Position numbers and translations under genes: made by a program
NCBI RefSeq assembly: GCF_900109885.1
Contig: NZ_FOBS01000005.1
Location: 1-64,000 of the forward strand
Length of the DNA: 64,000 nucleotides
Direction: 5' to 3'
From: Syntrophus gentianae
GTDB lineage: Bacteria; Desulfobacterota; Syntrophia; Syntrophales; Syntrophaceae
Shown: in pieces, positions 44,742 to 54,541 of the stretch
Layout: each line of letters opens with the position of its first letter
How positions within the stretch are numbered: position 1 is the stretch's first letter
Notes under the pieces: generated by a model
The model's database searches: none
Seen by the model: the letters and a program-made list of their open reading frames with translations, nothing else
Told to the model about the DNA's origin: nothing

Positions 44742-45172
44742 GATGCGCCTCCTTCCGTTGTCGCTTGCACGCCTGAAACCTCGGCAAGCTCAAGGCAGTC
44801 ATGGGGGCAGAAGGGGACACACCGGCCGCAATGGATACATACAAAGGGCTCGCCGGTCGTATCGAGATAGATGGCATCCACGGGACAGGCGTGCGCACAC
44901 GCCCCGCAGCGGATACAGAGATTCTTTCGGACGATGACGCCTCCGCCTTTGCGTTGCGAGTAAGCGCCTGTCGGGCAGGCATCAGCGCAGGGAGCCGGGT
45001 CGCAGGCGAGGCAGATCTTCGCCTCAAAGCCCGTCGAAAGTCCTCCCGATGACCGAATGCGGATGCCGGCGGTATCCCAGGAGAGGTTCCTGTGCACGAG
45101 CCTGGCGCAGGCAAGAGAACAGGAATGGCAGCCGATGCAGCGCTCCATCCTCGGTGTCGTCAAGATTTTCAT
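44738..45172 (-). CDS. Polyferredoxin with four [4Fe-4S] motifs, AOR partner
   Basis: A 144-residue electron carrier of the AorA/HycB type. Cysteine groups: 12, 15, 18, 22; 54, 57, 62, 66; 86, 89, 92, 96; 112, 115, 118, 122, enough for four cubanes. It should move electrons between the tungsten subunit and a ferredoxin or NAD-linked partner. Translationally coupled to the AOR gene; 14 bp after gpmA. Confidence 0.9.
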   Translation of the reverse strand: MKILTTPRMERCIGCHSCSLACARLVHRNLSWDTAGIRIRSSGGLSTGFEAKICLACDPAPCADACPTGAYSQRKGGGVIVRKNLCIRCGACAHACPVDAIYLDTTGEPFVCIHCGRCVPFCPHDCLELAEVSGVQATTEGGAS

Positions 45173-45186
45173 AACTCCACCTCGCG

Positions 45187-45933
45187 CTATTCTTTTTTCA
45201 GTTGATTTGCGACGGATTGAGCCGATTTTTTTGCCGCTTCCTCATCCCCGAGGTAGTATCTTCGAATCGGCTGCATATCGTCCTCAAGCTCGTACACCAG
45301 GGGTACCCCGGTGGGAATGTTGAGTTCCGCAATCTCCTCGTCGGGAATACGATCGGCATATTTGATCAGACCCCGCAGGGTGTTTCCGTGGGCCACGAGA
45401 AGCACCCGTTTCCCCGCCCGGATGGCCGGCCCGATTTTCTCCTGGGCATAGGGCGTAAAGCGTTCCAAGGTGTCCTTCAGACACTCCGTCGCCGGGAGGT
45501 CCCAGGGATGGAGGCCGGCATATTTCGGGTCGTGGCGGGGATGACGCGGATCGTCCCAGTCCAGCGCGGGGGGCGGCACATCGTAGCTGCGCCGCCAGAG
45601 TTGCACCTGCTCCTCGCCGAGTTGGGCGGTAGACTCGCTCTTGTTGAGCCCCTGAAGCGCGCCATAATGGCGCTCGTTCAAGCGCCAGCTCTGCAATACG
45701 GGAATCCACATGCGGTCCATCTCTTCGAGCACGATCCAGAGGGTCTTGATCGCCCGCTTGAGCATAGAGGTGAAGGCGATGTCGAAGACGTACCCTCCCT
45801 CCCGCAGAAGCCGTCCGGCCTCCCGGGCCTCCTCGATTCCCTTTTCCGAAAGAGGGACATCCGTCCAGCCGGTAAAGCGGTTTTCCTTGTTCCAGGTGCT
45901 TTCTCCATGCCGCAGCAATACGAGTTTTTTCAT
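45187..45933 (-). CDS. gpmA: 2,3-bisphosphoglycerate-dependent phosphoglycerate mutase
   Basis: A 248-residue d[23 protein letters not shown] contains the phosphohistidine (RHG), and [15 protein letters not shown] the second histidine. It converts 3- to 2-phosphoglycerate. Start at ATG 45933 behind GGAGGTCGGCA; a longer frame has no ribosome-binding site. Member of the glycolytic array. Confidence 0.96.
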   Translation of the reverse strand: MKKLVLLRHGESTWNKENRFTGWTDVPLSEKGIEEAREAGRLLREGGYVFDIAFTSMLKRAIKTLWIVLEEMDRMWIPVLQSWRLNERHYGALQGLNKSESTAQLGEEQVQLWRRSYDVPPPALDWDDPRHPRHDPKYAGLHPWDLPATECLKDTLERFTPYAQEKIGPAIRAGKRVLLVAHGNTLRGLIKYADRIPDEEIAELNIPTGVPLVYELEDDMQPIRRYYLGDEEAAKKSAQSVANQLKKE

Positions 45934-46018
45934 TGCCGACCTCCTACCCTTGGTCGATCCAAAGGATTCGCCTTCCCCTGGCCCGTCATATCCTCTTGAT
46001 TGCACCTGCCCTCAGCGA

Positions 46019-47446
46019 TCAGAGGGTCAGATCGATGATCTCGACACGGTGATTTGTCTTGGAGTGCTCCCGCGATGGGCCCTGGGTCAGAATCGCCAGT
46101 TTGCCCTCAAGGCCCAGTTCGGCAACCTGCCTTTTGACGTAGTCGTTCCAGTCTTCCGGAAGGGGCGACTCATGCAGCGGATAGACGCCTGAGGTGAACT
46201 GGAGTCGACGGCAGGTCGTTTCCTCGGAACTGACGGCCACGGTCCAAACGGGAAGACGGAATCGGGCCATGCTCTGCGCCGTCGCGCCGCTTCTCGTCGG
46301 GACGAATACGGCCGCCGGGATTACGAATTTGAGGCAGGCCTCCACGCTGATGGCGATGAGATGCTCCAGGCGAATGTATCCTCGAAGGTCAACCCCCTGG
46401 AACATCGCCTGAACGTCCGTCATGGGCCGATCCGCTTCCACGGATGCAGCGATTTTAGCCAGCATTGCAACCGCATCCACAGGATAATTCCCCATGGCGG
46501 ACTCGCCCGACAGCATGACGCAATCGGTCCCGTCAAGGATGGCGTTCGCCACGTCGGTGGCCTCAGCACGGGTTGGCCGTCGGTTGTCTATCATCGATTC
46601 GAGCATCTGCGTGGCCGTGATCACTGGTTTCGCACGCCTGTTCGCAAGCCGCATCAGCCGCTTCTGAATTCCGGCGATCTTTTCGATGGGGACTTCAACC
46701 CCAAGATCCCCCCGGGCGATCATGATGCCGTCAGCCGCATCGAGAATCTCTTCAATGCGGTCGAGTGCCCCGGACCGTTCAATTTTCGCAATAATGAAGG
46801 GATCATACCCCATCTCTGAGGCAGCTTTGCGCACGGCCTCGATATCCGCCGGGCCGTCCACGAAGGACTGGCTCACGGCGTCCACACCGTTTTCGAGGGC
46901 AAACTGCAGACACTCTCGATCACGCACGGTGAAGGCGCTCATCCCGAGATCGATGCCCGGCAGGTTGAGTCCCTTGCGGGAGCGAAGTTCCCCGCCCACC
47001 AGCACCGTGCAGAGGACATCGTTCCCCCTGACCTCGTCCACTCGGAGCTGGATGTAGCCATCATTGAGAAAGAGCGTATCTCCCGATTTTACAACGTTGG
47101 GGAGCCCTCCAAATGAAACGGACACATGGTTCCCGTCCCCGACGATGTCATCGATGGTCAAGGTGAAAGGGTCGCCCGGATGGATTGTGATCGGCTCGGA
47201 GGCAAACGTTCCGATCCGCATTTTCGGACCGGAGAGATCGGCCAGAATCGCGATCCTTCGCCCCAGGGATGCCGACGCGGCCCGCAGGTTCTCGATGATC
47301 CTTTGGTGGGCCGCGAAGTCGCCATGGGAGAAGTTGAGCCGGGCGACGTTCATTCCCGCTTCGATCATCCCTTTCATCACGTCGATAGTCTCGGATGCAG
47401 GCCCGATGGTGCAGACGATCTTCGTCTTGGGGAAAACGATTTTCAT
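46019..47446 (-). CDS. pyk: Pyruvate kinase
   Basis: A 475-residue pyruvate kinase. Motifs: TKIVCTIGPASETIDVMKGM, LNFSHGD (active-site Arg/Asn region), AKIERSGALDRIEEILDAAD with the substrate lysine, MIARGDLGVEVPIEKI, and ITATQMLESMIDNRRPTRAE. Length is standard, without a C-terminal PEP-utiliser domain. It overlaps the DUF2950 gene by four bases (ATGA), so the two are translationally coupled. Confidence 0.97.
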   Translation of the reverse strand: MKIVFPKTKIVCTIGPASETIDVMKGMIEAGMNVARLNFSHGDFAAHQRIIENLRAASASLGRRIAILADLSGPKMRIGTFASEPITIHPGDPFTLTIDDIVGDGNHVSVSFGGLPNVVKSGDTLFLNDGYIQLRVDEVRGNDVLCTVLVGGELRSRKGLNLPGIDLGMSAFTVRDRECLQFALENGVDAVSQSFVDGPADIEAVRKAASEMGYDPFIIAKIERSGALDRIEEILDAADGIMIARGDLGVEVPIEKIAGIQKRLMRLANRRAKPVITATQMLESMIDNRRPTRAEATDVANAILDGTDCVMLSGESAMGNYPVDAVAMLAKIAASVEADRPMTDVQAMFQGVDLRGYIRLEHLIAISVEACLKFVIPAAVFVPTRSGATAQSMARFRLPVWTVAVSSEETTCRRLQFTSGVYPLHESPLPEDWNDYVKRQVAELGLEGKLAILTQGPSREHSKTNHRVEIIDLTL

Positions 47447-48477
47447 TCTTTTTCTCCTTGCACCTCGGGACGATTAGGGTCAGTCTTTGTCGAGCTCGCC
47501 TCAACGGTCGTTTCCACTTTCTTCCAGGTCTTATCCGGATCAAAAATGCTCATTGCCTGGGCTTTTTTCGCTGTGTCCCTCCCGAGATTTTTCTGATACA
47601 CGACGCCATCCTGATTCACGATAAAAGTCATAATCCCGGAATTGCCATATTGCGCAGGATAGGCAACCAGGGCAAATCCGCCGATCATATTGCCGTTCAC
47701 GACGTAATCGTAGGCCCCGCCTTTCGCACTTTTTCCCTGACCTTTCAGTATTTTATAGAAATACCCATGGTAAGGCTGGGGCTGATCAGACGCTGACGTT
47801 TTTACATAACCCTCGGCCTTTGCCTTGGCCGCAAAAGGACCAAAGGGGCTTGGTGTTTCGTCTTCCTTCGTTTCCCAATACAGCCCGTCTTTTTTTCCCG
47901 GCGAACTCCAGAACTTCTGGGCATACTCGAACAAACCATCGCCGTCGCTATCCAGCAAGGCAAATTCCTGCTGGGCATCGACATAGGCTTCGCAAACGTT
48001 AATGACGGCCAATTCATTTCTGCCGATTCTCCGATTCAGGATCTCCTCCCTTCCCCTTCCTGTATCGAAGAGCCACCGATTGCCCTTCTTCACAATCGGG
48101 ATAGGCATAGGCCAGTCCTTCTTTCCCACCAGGAGGATGGCTTCTGAATTGCCTTTCTTTTCTATTTTGTTCTTTTCGTTGTATAGGTTGAGAAAGCTTT
48201 CGAGAATTTCCCTGTCTGCAACCTCATCCCCGGACAAGAAAATATCCCTGCTGAGCGGACCAAGGACCATTCCCATTTGTTTCGCATCGTTTGACTTCAT
48301 GGCGTCAATCAGCGCCTGGACGGCATCCTCCGGGGAACCATAGGTTATTTGCTGAATCCCCTTGCCCGCCGCCTGTCCAGGAACGCCCACGGCAAAGATC
48401 ACAAACAGAACAGCGAGAACGGCAACGGAAAAATTCCCGCGCAGAGAATCTTTTATTTTCAAGAAAGTGTGGAACAT
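47443..48477 (-). CDS. DUF2950 exported protein
   Basis: A 344-residue exported protein: signal anchor in the first 38 residues (FSVAVLAVLFVIFAVGVPGQ), then the DUF2950 block including LLDSDGDGLFEYAQKFWSSP and YDYVVNGNMIGGFALVAYPA. The family is uncharacterised and frequently adjacent to DUF3300, as it is here (55 bp). It is embedded between pyk and ackA in a glycolytic operon, with its stop overlapping the pyk start. Role unknown. Confidence 0.88.
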   Translation of the reverse strand: MFHTFLKIKDSLRGNFSVAVLAVLFVIFAVGVPGQAAGKGIQQITYGSPEDAVQALIDAMKSNDAKQMGMVLGPLSRDIFLSGDEVADREILESFLNLYNEKNKIEKKGNSEAILLVGKKDWPMPIPIVKKGNRWLFDTGRGREEILNRRIGRNELAVINVCEAYVDAQQEFALLDSDGDGLFEYAQKFWSSPGKKDGLYWETKEDETPSPFGPFAAKAKAEGYVKTSASDQPQPYHGYFYKILKGQGKSAKGGAYDYVVNGNMIGGFALVAYPAQYGNSGIMTFIVNQDGVVYQKNLGRDTAKKAQAMSIFDPDKTWKKVETTVEASSTKTDPNRPEVQGEKE

Positions 48478-48532
48478 ACTCCTTACCTCCTCATATAGGT
48501 TTGGATAGACAGGTTTCTTCCTGCCGGGTTAT

Positions 48533-49777
48533 TTACCTTCGACCGCCACGTCCTCCTCCACGACCACCGCCGGAAAATCCTCCGCTCCGGCCGCCTCCGA
48601 AACCTCCTCCACCGCTACTCCGGGATGCAGACATGCTCTGGCGACTGGAGCTTCCCCGATCACTGTTCATTCTGGCGTCTCTTCCCCCTCGATCCATCCC
48701 CTCAAAGGCATTCGATTGTCTGGGCTGCTGTGATGCCTGAGCTCCGCGCTGACCGGTGTCTCTGGCGCCTCTGTCAGTCGTTGCCGGTCGCTGGCGCCCG
48801 GCAGCATCGCTGGCGGAAAGATCCCTCCTGCCGGCAGCCTGTCTTGTATCGGGAGTCCTCCCCCGGAAATCTTTCCGGTTCTCAGCACCGGGCCTTGATT
48901 GACCGTATTTCTGCCGCGTGTTCTGATCTCGATAAGCGACGCCTTTGCGATGCTGCGGGTTGTGCTGCCATTTTCCCCGGCCGCCCTGTCCGCCCGTAAC
49001 CTGATTCTTATATTTGCTTCGATCGATGTTGCGGTTGACATTGTAATTGTGGTCGACATCGATGTCTACATCTCCCCCGTGCCAGTCTGAATGGCCCCAG
49101 GCATAGCCCCATGCCGCACCGACAGCAGCTCCGGCCATAAAGGAGAAGGCGGCCGTTGTGGCCACGTATCCCGGAGGATAGACCGGATAGGGCGGATAGG
49201 AAGGATAGGCCCAGGTTCCGTAAACGACCGTGGGGTTGTAGGCAGGCACATAGATGACCTGCGGGCTGGCAGGTTCGATGATGATCGTCTGCTGTTCGAC
49301 CTTGACGACCTGTTCCTTGGTCGTTTTCAGGTTACCCGACGCCTGTGCCTTTGCCCGCAGTTTCTGGACAGTCGCCATAACATCCTTTTGCTGAGACAGG
49401 AATGCATCGCCCAATTTCTGTGTCCACTCAAGCTTTTCGCTCATCATCGCCAGAACCTGGGGAAAGTTGACCAGGGATTTTACGCTGGGATCCCAGTTTT
49501 TCTGTTCCAGGGCGCGGGTTAATGAATCCCCCTTCAGATTGGCATTTGCCTTTACAAACCGATCCGCCTCTACAATCTCCAGGGGGTAGGTGGAAGCCAT
49601 GAATATCTGAGCAAGGAGATCATCCGGGTAGAGGGCAATGGGCGCCAGGATCTGTTCCAGTTCTTCCTGTTTAAAGCCGGATGAAGGACCCCCTCCCTGC
49701 GCCCAGCCACCGATCGGCATGGCCAGCAGAAAAACGAGCAACCATGTCATAATTTTTTTTACTTGCCTGTGGTTCAT
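48533..49777 (-). CDS. DUF3300 exported protein with Gly/Arg-rich tail
   Basis: A 414-residue protein: signal peptide to GGWAQ, DUF3300 domain at about 35-190 (LEQILAPIALYPDDLLAQIF, ASTYPLEIVEADRFVKANAN), a Pro/Tyr strip, and from about residue 235 a disordered tail that ends in 28 residues of mostly Gly, Arg and Ser. The tail is basic and low-complexity, so it may contact nucleic acids or anionic polymers; inference only. Paired with DUF2950. Confidence 0.88.
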   Translation of the reverse strand: MNHRQVKKIMTWLLVFLLAMPIGGWAQGGGPSSGFKQEELEQILAPIALYPDDLLAQIFMASTYPLEIVEADRFVKANANLKGDSLTRALEQKNWDPSVKSLVNFPQVLAMMSEKLEWTQKLGDAFLSQQKDVMATVQKLRAKAQASGNLKTTKEQVVKVEQQTIIIEPASPQVIYVPAYNPTVVYGTWAYPSYPPYPVYPPGYVATTAAFSFMAGAAVGAAWGYAWGHSDWHGGDVDIDVDHNYNVNRNIDRSKYKNQVTGGQGGRGKWQHNPQHRKGVAYRDQNTRQKYGQSRPGAENRKDFRGRTPDTRQAAGRRDLSASDAAGRQRPATTDRGARDTGQRGAQASQQPRQSNAFEGMDRGGRDARMNSDRGSSSRQSMSASRSSGGGGFGGGRSGGFSGGGRGGGRGGRR

Positions 49778-49849
49778 CTTTTTCCTCCTTATTTATGAAG
49801 GTTTTTCCCTATGCCCTCTAACTGTTCTCTTATGAATGCCGCACTTTGC

Positions 49850-51082
49850 TTACGGTGCGCGCGGTCGTTCTTCCCTGTCCTTCTCAATCACGGAAATGGT
49901 TTGACGGGCGATCTCTTGTTCTTCGTCTGTTTTGACCACAATGAGCTTGACCGGTGCGCCATCCCTTTGGATCTCGGCAACAGCGCCGGAGATCGTGGCG
50001 TTTCTTCCCTCATCGAGGATTATTCCTGCGTGTTCCAGGCCGTGGCACACTCGACTTCTCACTGTGGCTGAGTTCTCACCAATGCCGCCGGTGAAGATCA
50101 CCGCATCGAGCCTGCCCAGGACCGCCCAGTAAGCGCCTATGTATTTCTTGATGCGGTAACAGAAGACATCAAGGGCGAGAAGAGCCAGCTTCTCCCCTCT
50201 TCCGGCCTCTTCTTCTATTTCGCGCATATCATTCAACCCGCAGATCCCCTTCAGACCGCTGTGAGAATTGAGTGCGTTCTCAATTTCGCTATTGGACATT
50301 CCAGTCTCTCTAATAATATAGAAATGTAGCGCTGGATCGATGTCCCCGGATCTTGTGCCCATGACAAGTCCTTCCAGTGGGGTGAGTCCCATTGAAGTAT
50401 CGATGCTCACTCCGCCGCGCAGGGCAGTACAGCTCGCACCGTTGCCCAGATGGAGCGTTATGAGATTTGTATTCTCAGTTTCTTTGCCCAGATATCGAGT
50501 TGCCTTTCTCGAAACATAGCGGTGTGAGGTGCCATGAAATCCATACCTGCGGACGGAATGGCGGGTGTACCAAGTGTACGGAACGGCATAAGTAAAGGCA
50601 TGTGGCGGCAGGGTCTGATGAAAGGCCGTGTCGAAAACCGCCACCTGCGGTATATTGGGGAAACGGGTTAGGGCAATTTCGATGCCGAGGAGATTCGATG
50701 GGTTGTGGAGGGGAGCCAGAGGGATGAGACTGTTAATGGCGGCGACGACGGAATCATCGATCAGGGTCGGCTTACGGAACAGTTCCCCTCCGTGGACCAC
50801 GCGGTGGCCGATGCCGAAAAGTTCTTTGTCATCCGAAATAATTTGGTTTTCACGGTTCATGTGTACCATGAAGTCGAATCCATCCTGGTGATCCGCCAAC
50901 CTTTTCGAATAAATCTGCTCGTCGAATGTCCCATCTTTACTGCGCCGGAGTTGACGCAGGCATCCCTCAGGGCTTCCGATCTTTTCGACGATTCCGGACG
51001 CAACCATGACCAGGTCCGGAAGGCCGAAAACCTCATACTTAATGGATGAACTTCCGCAATTCACAACGCCGACTTTCATCAT
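49850..51082 (-). CDS. ackA: Acetate kinase
   Basis: A 410-residue ASKHA kinase. KVGVVNCGSSSIKYEVFGL, FHQTLPPHAFTYAVPYTWYT, HLGNGASCTALRGGVSIDTS and TGGIGENSATVRSRVCHG are diagnostic. It makes ATP from acetyl-phosphate with acetate release. Its ATG overlaps the pta stop by four bases. Confidence 0.97.
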   Translation of the reverse strand: MMKVGVVNCGSSSIKYEVFGLPDLVMVASGIVEKIGSPEGCLRQLRRSKDGTFDEQIYSKRLADHQDGFDFMVHMNRENQIISDDKELFGIGHRVVHGGELFRKPTLIDDSVVAAINSLIPLAPLHNPSNLLGIEIALTRFPNIPQVAVFDTAFHQTLPPHAFTYAVPYTWYTRHSVRRYGFHGTSHRYVSRKATRYLGKETENTNLITLHLGNGASCTALRGGVSIDTSMGLTPLEGLVMGTRSGDIDPALHFYIIRETGMSNSEIENALNSHSGLKGICGLNDMREIEEEAGRGEKLALLALDVFCYRIKKYIGAYWAVLGRLDAVIFTGGIGENSATVRSRVCHGLEHAGIILDEGRNATISGAVAEIQRDGAPVKLIVVKTDEEQEIARQTISVIEKDREERPRAP

Positions 51083-53184
51083 GGCCGTCCTCCAGCTTGA
51101 GCCTGGATCGCCGTGATGACGATGGTGTTGACGATATCTGCTACGAGGGCCCCGCGGCTCAAATCGTTCACCGGCTTGTTGAGTCCCTGGAGTACAGGTC
51201 CAATGGCGACCGCATTCGCTGCCCGCTGAACCGCCTTGTATGCGTTGTTGCCGGCGTTCAAGTCAGGGAAGATAAAGACCGTGGCGCGGCCTGCGACTTC
51301 GCTGTCAGGCAGTTTCACCTTTGCTACCGTGATGTCGATGGCAGCGTCATACTGTATCGGGCCTTCTACCTTAAGATCCGGTTGGCGCCTGCGGACCAGC
51401 CGCGTCGCTTCCCGTACCCGCTCGACTTCCGCACCGCTGCCGGATTCTCCAGTGGAGTAAGACAGCATGGCAACCCGGGGTTCGATGCCGAAGGTCTCCG
51501 CTGTCTCTGCAGAACTGATCGCGATATCGGCGAGCTCCTCTGCCGTCGGATCGGGCACGATGGCACAGTCCCCGTAGACCAATGTCCTTTCGGCAAGACA
51601 CATGAAAAAAATACTCGAAACGATCAAGATCCCTGGTTTCGTTTTTACGAATTCCAGAGACGGCCTGATGGTGTTCGCGGTGGTATGGACTGCCCCCGAG
51701 ACCATCCCGTCGGCATGGCCTAGGTGGACCATCATGGTGCCGAAGTAACTGACATCGGTCATCGTGTCGCGGGCCAGCTCCCGCGACACGCCCTTGAACA
51801 TCCGTGCATCGTAATAGGCTTCGGCATAAGTAGGCAGCAGTTCCGAGGACTCGGGATCAAGGATACGGGCGCCATTTAGCGAGAGCCCGAGTGCCGAGGC
51901 CTTCTGCCCTATCTCCTCCTTGTTACCGAGCAGGGTAATATCGCAGACCTCCCGGAGCAGCACGATCTCTGCGGCCCTGAGGATACGTTCTTCCGTGCCT
52001 TCGGGCAGTACGATATGTTTTCGTTGCTGCTTTGCCCTATGAATGAGTTCATACTGGAACATAAGCGGCGTGATCCGGCCTGAAGGGGTGCCTACTGCCC
52101 GCTCAAGCAGACCCGTAAGGTCCATGTAAGATTCGACGATACCGAGGACAGCTGCGATCTTCCGCTTATTCTGCACTAAAAATGACGGTTTCACATTACT
52201 GATGCACTTGGCCGCGGAGAAAGTGTCCATTTCCGTAACAATCACCGGTACAGGAGAAGCGGTCAATCCCTCGATAAGCCGTTTTACCTGTGGCGCCGGG
52301 GTGATGCTCCCTGTAAGCAAAAGGCCTGCAGTGTGGGGATAGTTCCTGGATCGGTCAGCAGCCAGGGTGCCGATGATGATATCGGAACGGTCCCCCGGTG
52401 TGATTACCATGCTTCCATCTTCCAGATGATCCAGAAAATTAGGCAATTCCATGGCGCCGACCTTGACGGCTGAAACCTCACTATCGAGCCGGCCCTCATC
52501 CCCGCTGATGAACGCTGCCCTGAGGGCGGTGGAGATCTCGCGTACTGTCGGTCTTTCCAGAAGAGGCTCTTCCGGCAGCACATAGACAGGCTTGGGTTGA
52601 AGACGTTCCTTCTGCAATGAGGCAAGCAGCTCATCTCGCTGGTTCTCGTCGACCCTGTTGATTATGTATGCGGCTACGTCGTTTTTTACCGCTTTCAGCG
52701 ACTCCGAAAGGGTTCGTATGGAGTTTACTAGCGCATCCTGATCCTTCCCACGTCCATTGATAATCGGCAGCAGGGGAACCCCCAGATTCCTCGCGATCTC
52801 CACGTTGAAGTCGAATTCGAGTGCCATGGACACGCCGCTGTAATCTGTCCCCACACAGAGGATGAAGTCTGACCGGCTCTCCAGCGATTTGTACCTTTCG
52901 AGAATGCGGCCATGAAGATCATCGTACTTCCTGCAGGCGAGAAGCTCCTTTACATCCGCAAGGGTCACACCATACATCTCATCAGCAGAAAACGGCAGAG
53001 AATAAAGATCCATCATCAGACTGATCAGTGCATCAGCGCCAATGTTTTTTGATACGACTGGCCGAAAGAGACTCAGGCGCTCTACCCGTCCGGACCAATG
53101 CTCCATGCAGGCAAGGGCCACAATGGTCTTGCCGCTTTGCGGTTCAAGGCTTGTGATGTAAAGGCCGTTCGACACTGTCGCCAC
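51079..53184 (-). CDS. pta: Phosphate acetyltransferase, long form with DRTGG domain
   Basis: A 701-residue Pta with three parts: an N-terminal P-loop-like domain (LEPQSGKTIVALACMEHW), a DRTGG domain around 215-330, and the C-terminal phosphotransacetylase (IVLPEGTEERILRAAEIVLL to ITAIQAQAGGRP) with GDCAIVPDPTAEELADIAIS. The extra domains give allosteric control in relatives such as E. coli Pta. Translation starts at GTG 53184, or at a second GTG nine bases on, which has better GAGAGG spacing. Confidence 0.95.
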   Translation of the reverse strand: MATVSNGLYITSLEPQSGKTIVALACMEHWSGRVERLSLFRPVVSKNIGADALISLMMDLYSLPFSADEMYGVTLADVKELLACRKYDDLHGRILERYKSLESRSDFILCVGTDYSGVSMALEFDFNVEIARNLGVPLLPIINGRGKDQDALVNSIRTLSESLKAVKNDVAAYIINRVDENQRDELLASLQKERLQPKPVYVLPEEPLLERPTVREISTALRAAFISGDEGRLDSEVSAVKVGAMELPNFLDHLEDGSMVITPGDRSDIIIGTLAADRSRNYPHTAGLLLTGSITPAPQVKRLIEGLTASPVPVIVTEMDTFSAAKCISNVKPSFLVQNKRKIAAVLGIVESYMDLTGLLERAVGTPSGRITPLMFQYELIHRAKQQRKHIVLPEGTEERILRAAEIVLLREVCDITLLGNKEEIGQKASALGLSLNGARILDPESSELLPTYAEAYYDARMFKGVSRELARDTMTDVSYFGTMMVHLGHADGMVSGAVHTTANTIRPSLEFVKTKPGILIVSSIFFMCLAERTLVYGDCAIVPDPTAEELADIAISSAETAETFGIEPRVAMLSYSTGESGSGAEVERVREATRLVRRRQPDLKVEGPIQYDAAIDITVAKVKLPDSEVAGRATVFIFPDLNAGNNAYKAVQRAANAVAIGPVLQGLNKPVNDLSRGALVADIVNTIVITAIQAQAGGRP

Positions 53185-53215
53185 CTCTCGTTTCCGCGGC
53201 GTAACGCTCTGGTCC

Positions 53216-54502
53216 TCATATCATATCAGGTTGTCCCGTCACCGCCAGGACGCTGTTCCACAGCATGCTCTGGGGGTCTATCTTTTTGCGTTGCGACACG
53301 GCGAGGGTTATGGGAACATGGGTGAACTGGTGGTTCCAGAAGCTGACCACCATGTTCGTCCGCCCGCTCATCCCCGCATGCACGGCACTCTGGCCGAGGA
53401 GAAGGCAGAAGGCCGCATCGTGCGGATTGGCAGGCACACTCCGGATCATGTAACTGGGGTCTATGTATTTGAGGTTGATCTCCATTCGGGCCTGCTTGAA
53501 ATAATCCGAAATCGCCTCCCTCAGAAAAATGCCGATGTCCCCATATTTGATGTTTCCGGAGGCATCCCGCTCGCCCGTCTTCGCCATCAGATCCTGGCCT
53601 GCGCCCTCGGCCACAACGATCACTGCATGACTCTTCCGTTCGAGGCGCCGCTTCAGGGCTTCGAGAAAACCACTGAGGGAAAAGGGGACTTCCGGAACGA
53701 GACAGAAGTTCACGTGGCTGTTCACGAGGACCGAATAGGCGGCGATGAACCCGGAGTCACGCCCCATGAGCTTCACCAGTCCGATACTGTTGCGCGCGGC
53801 ATCAGCCTCGGTGTTGGCCGCGTAGGTGGCCCGTCTGGCCTCGGCCACTGCCGTTTCGAATCCGAAGGTGGTCTTGATATAGGAAATGTCATTGTCGATC
53901 GTCTTCGGAATGCCGATCACGCTGATCTGGAGGCCCCGCCTTTTTGCCTCCTCGGCGATCTTCTGTGCCCCGCGCAGTGTCCCGTCGCCCCCGATGGCGA
54001 AGAGAATGCCGATCTTGAGCTTCTCCAGGGTTGTCACCATCTCCGCAGGCTCCTGAGGCCCCCGGGATGAACCCAGGATCGTTCCGCCGATCTCATGGAT
54101 ACGGGAAACGGAATCCGGCGTCAGTTCGAGGGGGGGAAGGCCAAGCCGTTCCACGAGGCCGGCATACCCGAAGCGGAAGCCGTAAACCTTCTGCACGCCG
54201 TAATGGTAGTGGAGACTAAGGACGATTGCCCGGATCACGTCGTTAAGACCGGGACAGATCCCGCCGCAGGTCACGATGCCGCAGGCGATCCGAGACGGAT
54301 CGAAGAAGATCTTTCCGCTCGGCCCGGCGGCTTCCATCGCGGGCGGAGGGCTGCCCGAATCAAGCCAAGGCTGCATCTCCTCAAGACAGGAGAAATAGAG
54401 GACACGCCCGTCATCATCCATAAAGCGTATCCCCTGCACGGGAGAGGGAATGCTGCACACTCCAAGCCGTTCTATTGAAAAATCGAGTTCACTCTTCTCC
54501 AT
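53216..54502 (-). CDS. pfkA: 6-phosphofructokinase, ATP-type residues in the plant/trypanosomal-like group
   Basis: A 428-residue PfkA-superfamily enzyme. GGDGT at 171-175 (Gly where PPi-dependent enzymes carry Asp) points to ATP as phosphoryl donor, while PKTIDND at 199-205 keeps the lysine that usually accompanies PPi-type or ATP-group-III enzymes. This combination is known from plant, trypanosomal and some bacterial ATP-PFKs. The N-terminal 60 residues are an extension. Follows fba and precedes pta by 31 bp. Confidence 0.9.
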   Translation of the reverse strand: MEKSELDFSIERLGVCSIPSPVQGIRFMDDDGRVLYFSCLEEMQPWLDSGSPPPAMEAAGPSGKIFFDPSRIACGIVTCGGICPGLNDVIRAIVLSLHYHYGVQKVYGFRFGYAGLVERLGLPPLELTPDSVSRIHEIGGTILGSSRGPQEPAEMVTTLEKLKIGILFAIGGDGTLRGAQKIAEEAKRRGLQISVIGIPKTIDNDISYIKTTFGFETAVAEARRATYAANTEADAARNSIGLVKLMGRDSGFIAAYSVLVNSHVNFCLVPEVPFSLSGFLEALKRRLERKSHAVIVVAEGAGQDLMAKTGERDASGNIKYGDIGIFLREAISDYFKQARMEINLKYIDPSYMIRSVPANPHDAAFCLLLGQSAVHAGMSGRTNMVVSFWNHQFTHVPITLAVSQRKKIDPQSMLWNSVLAVTGQPDMI

Positions 54503-54541
54503 GAGATCCTCCTGTTTTCATTTATTCCGGAAATATCCGTC

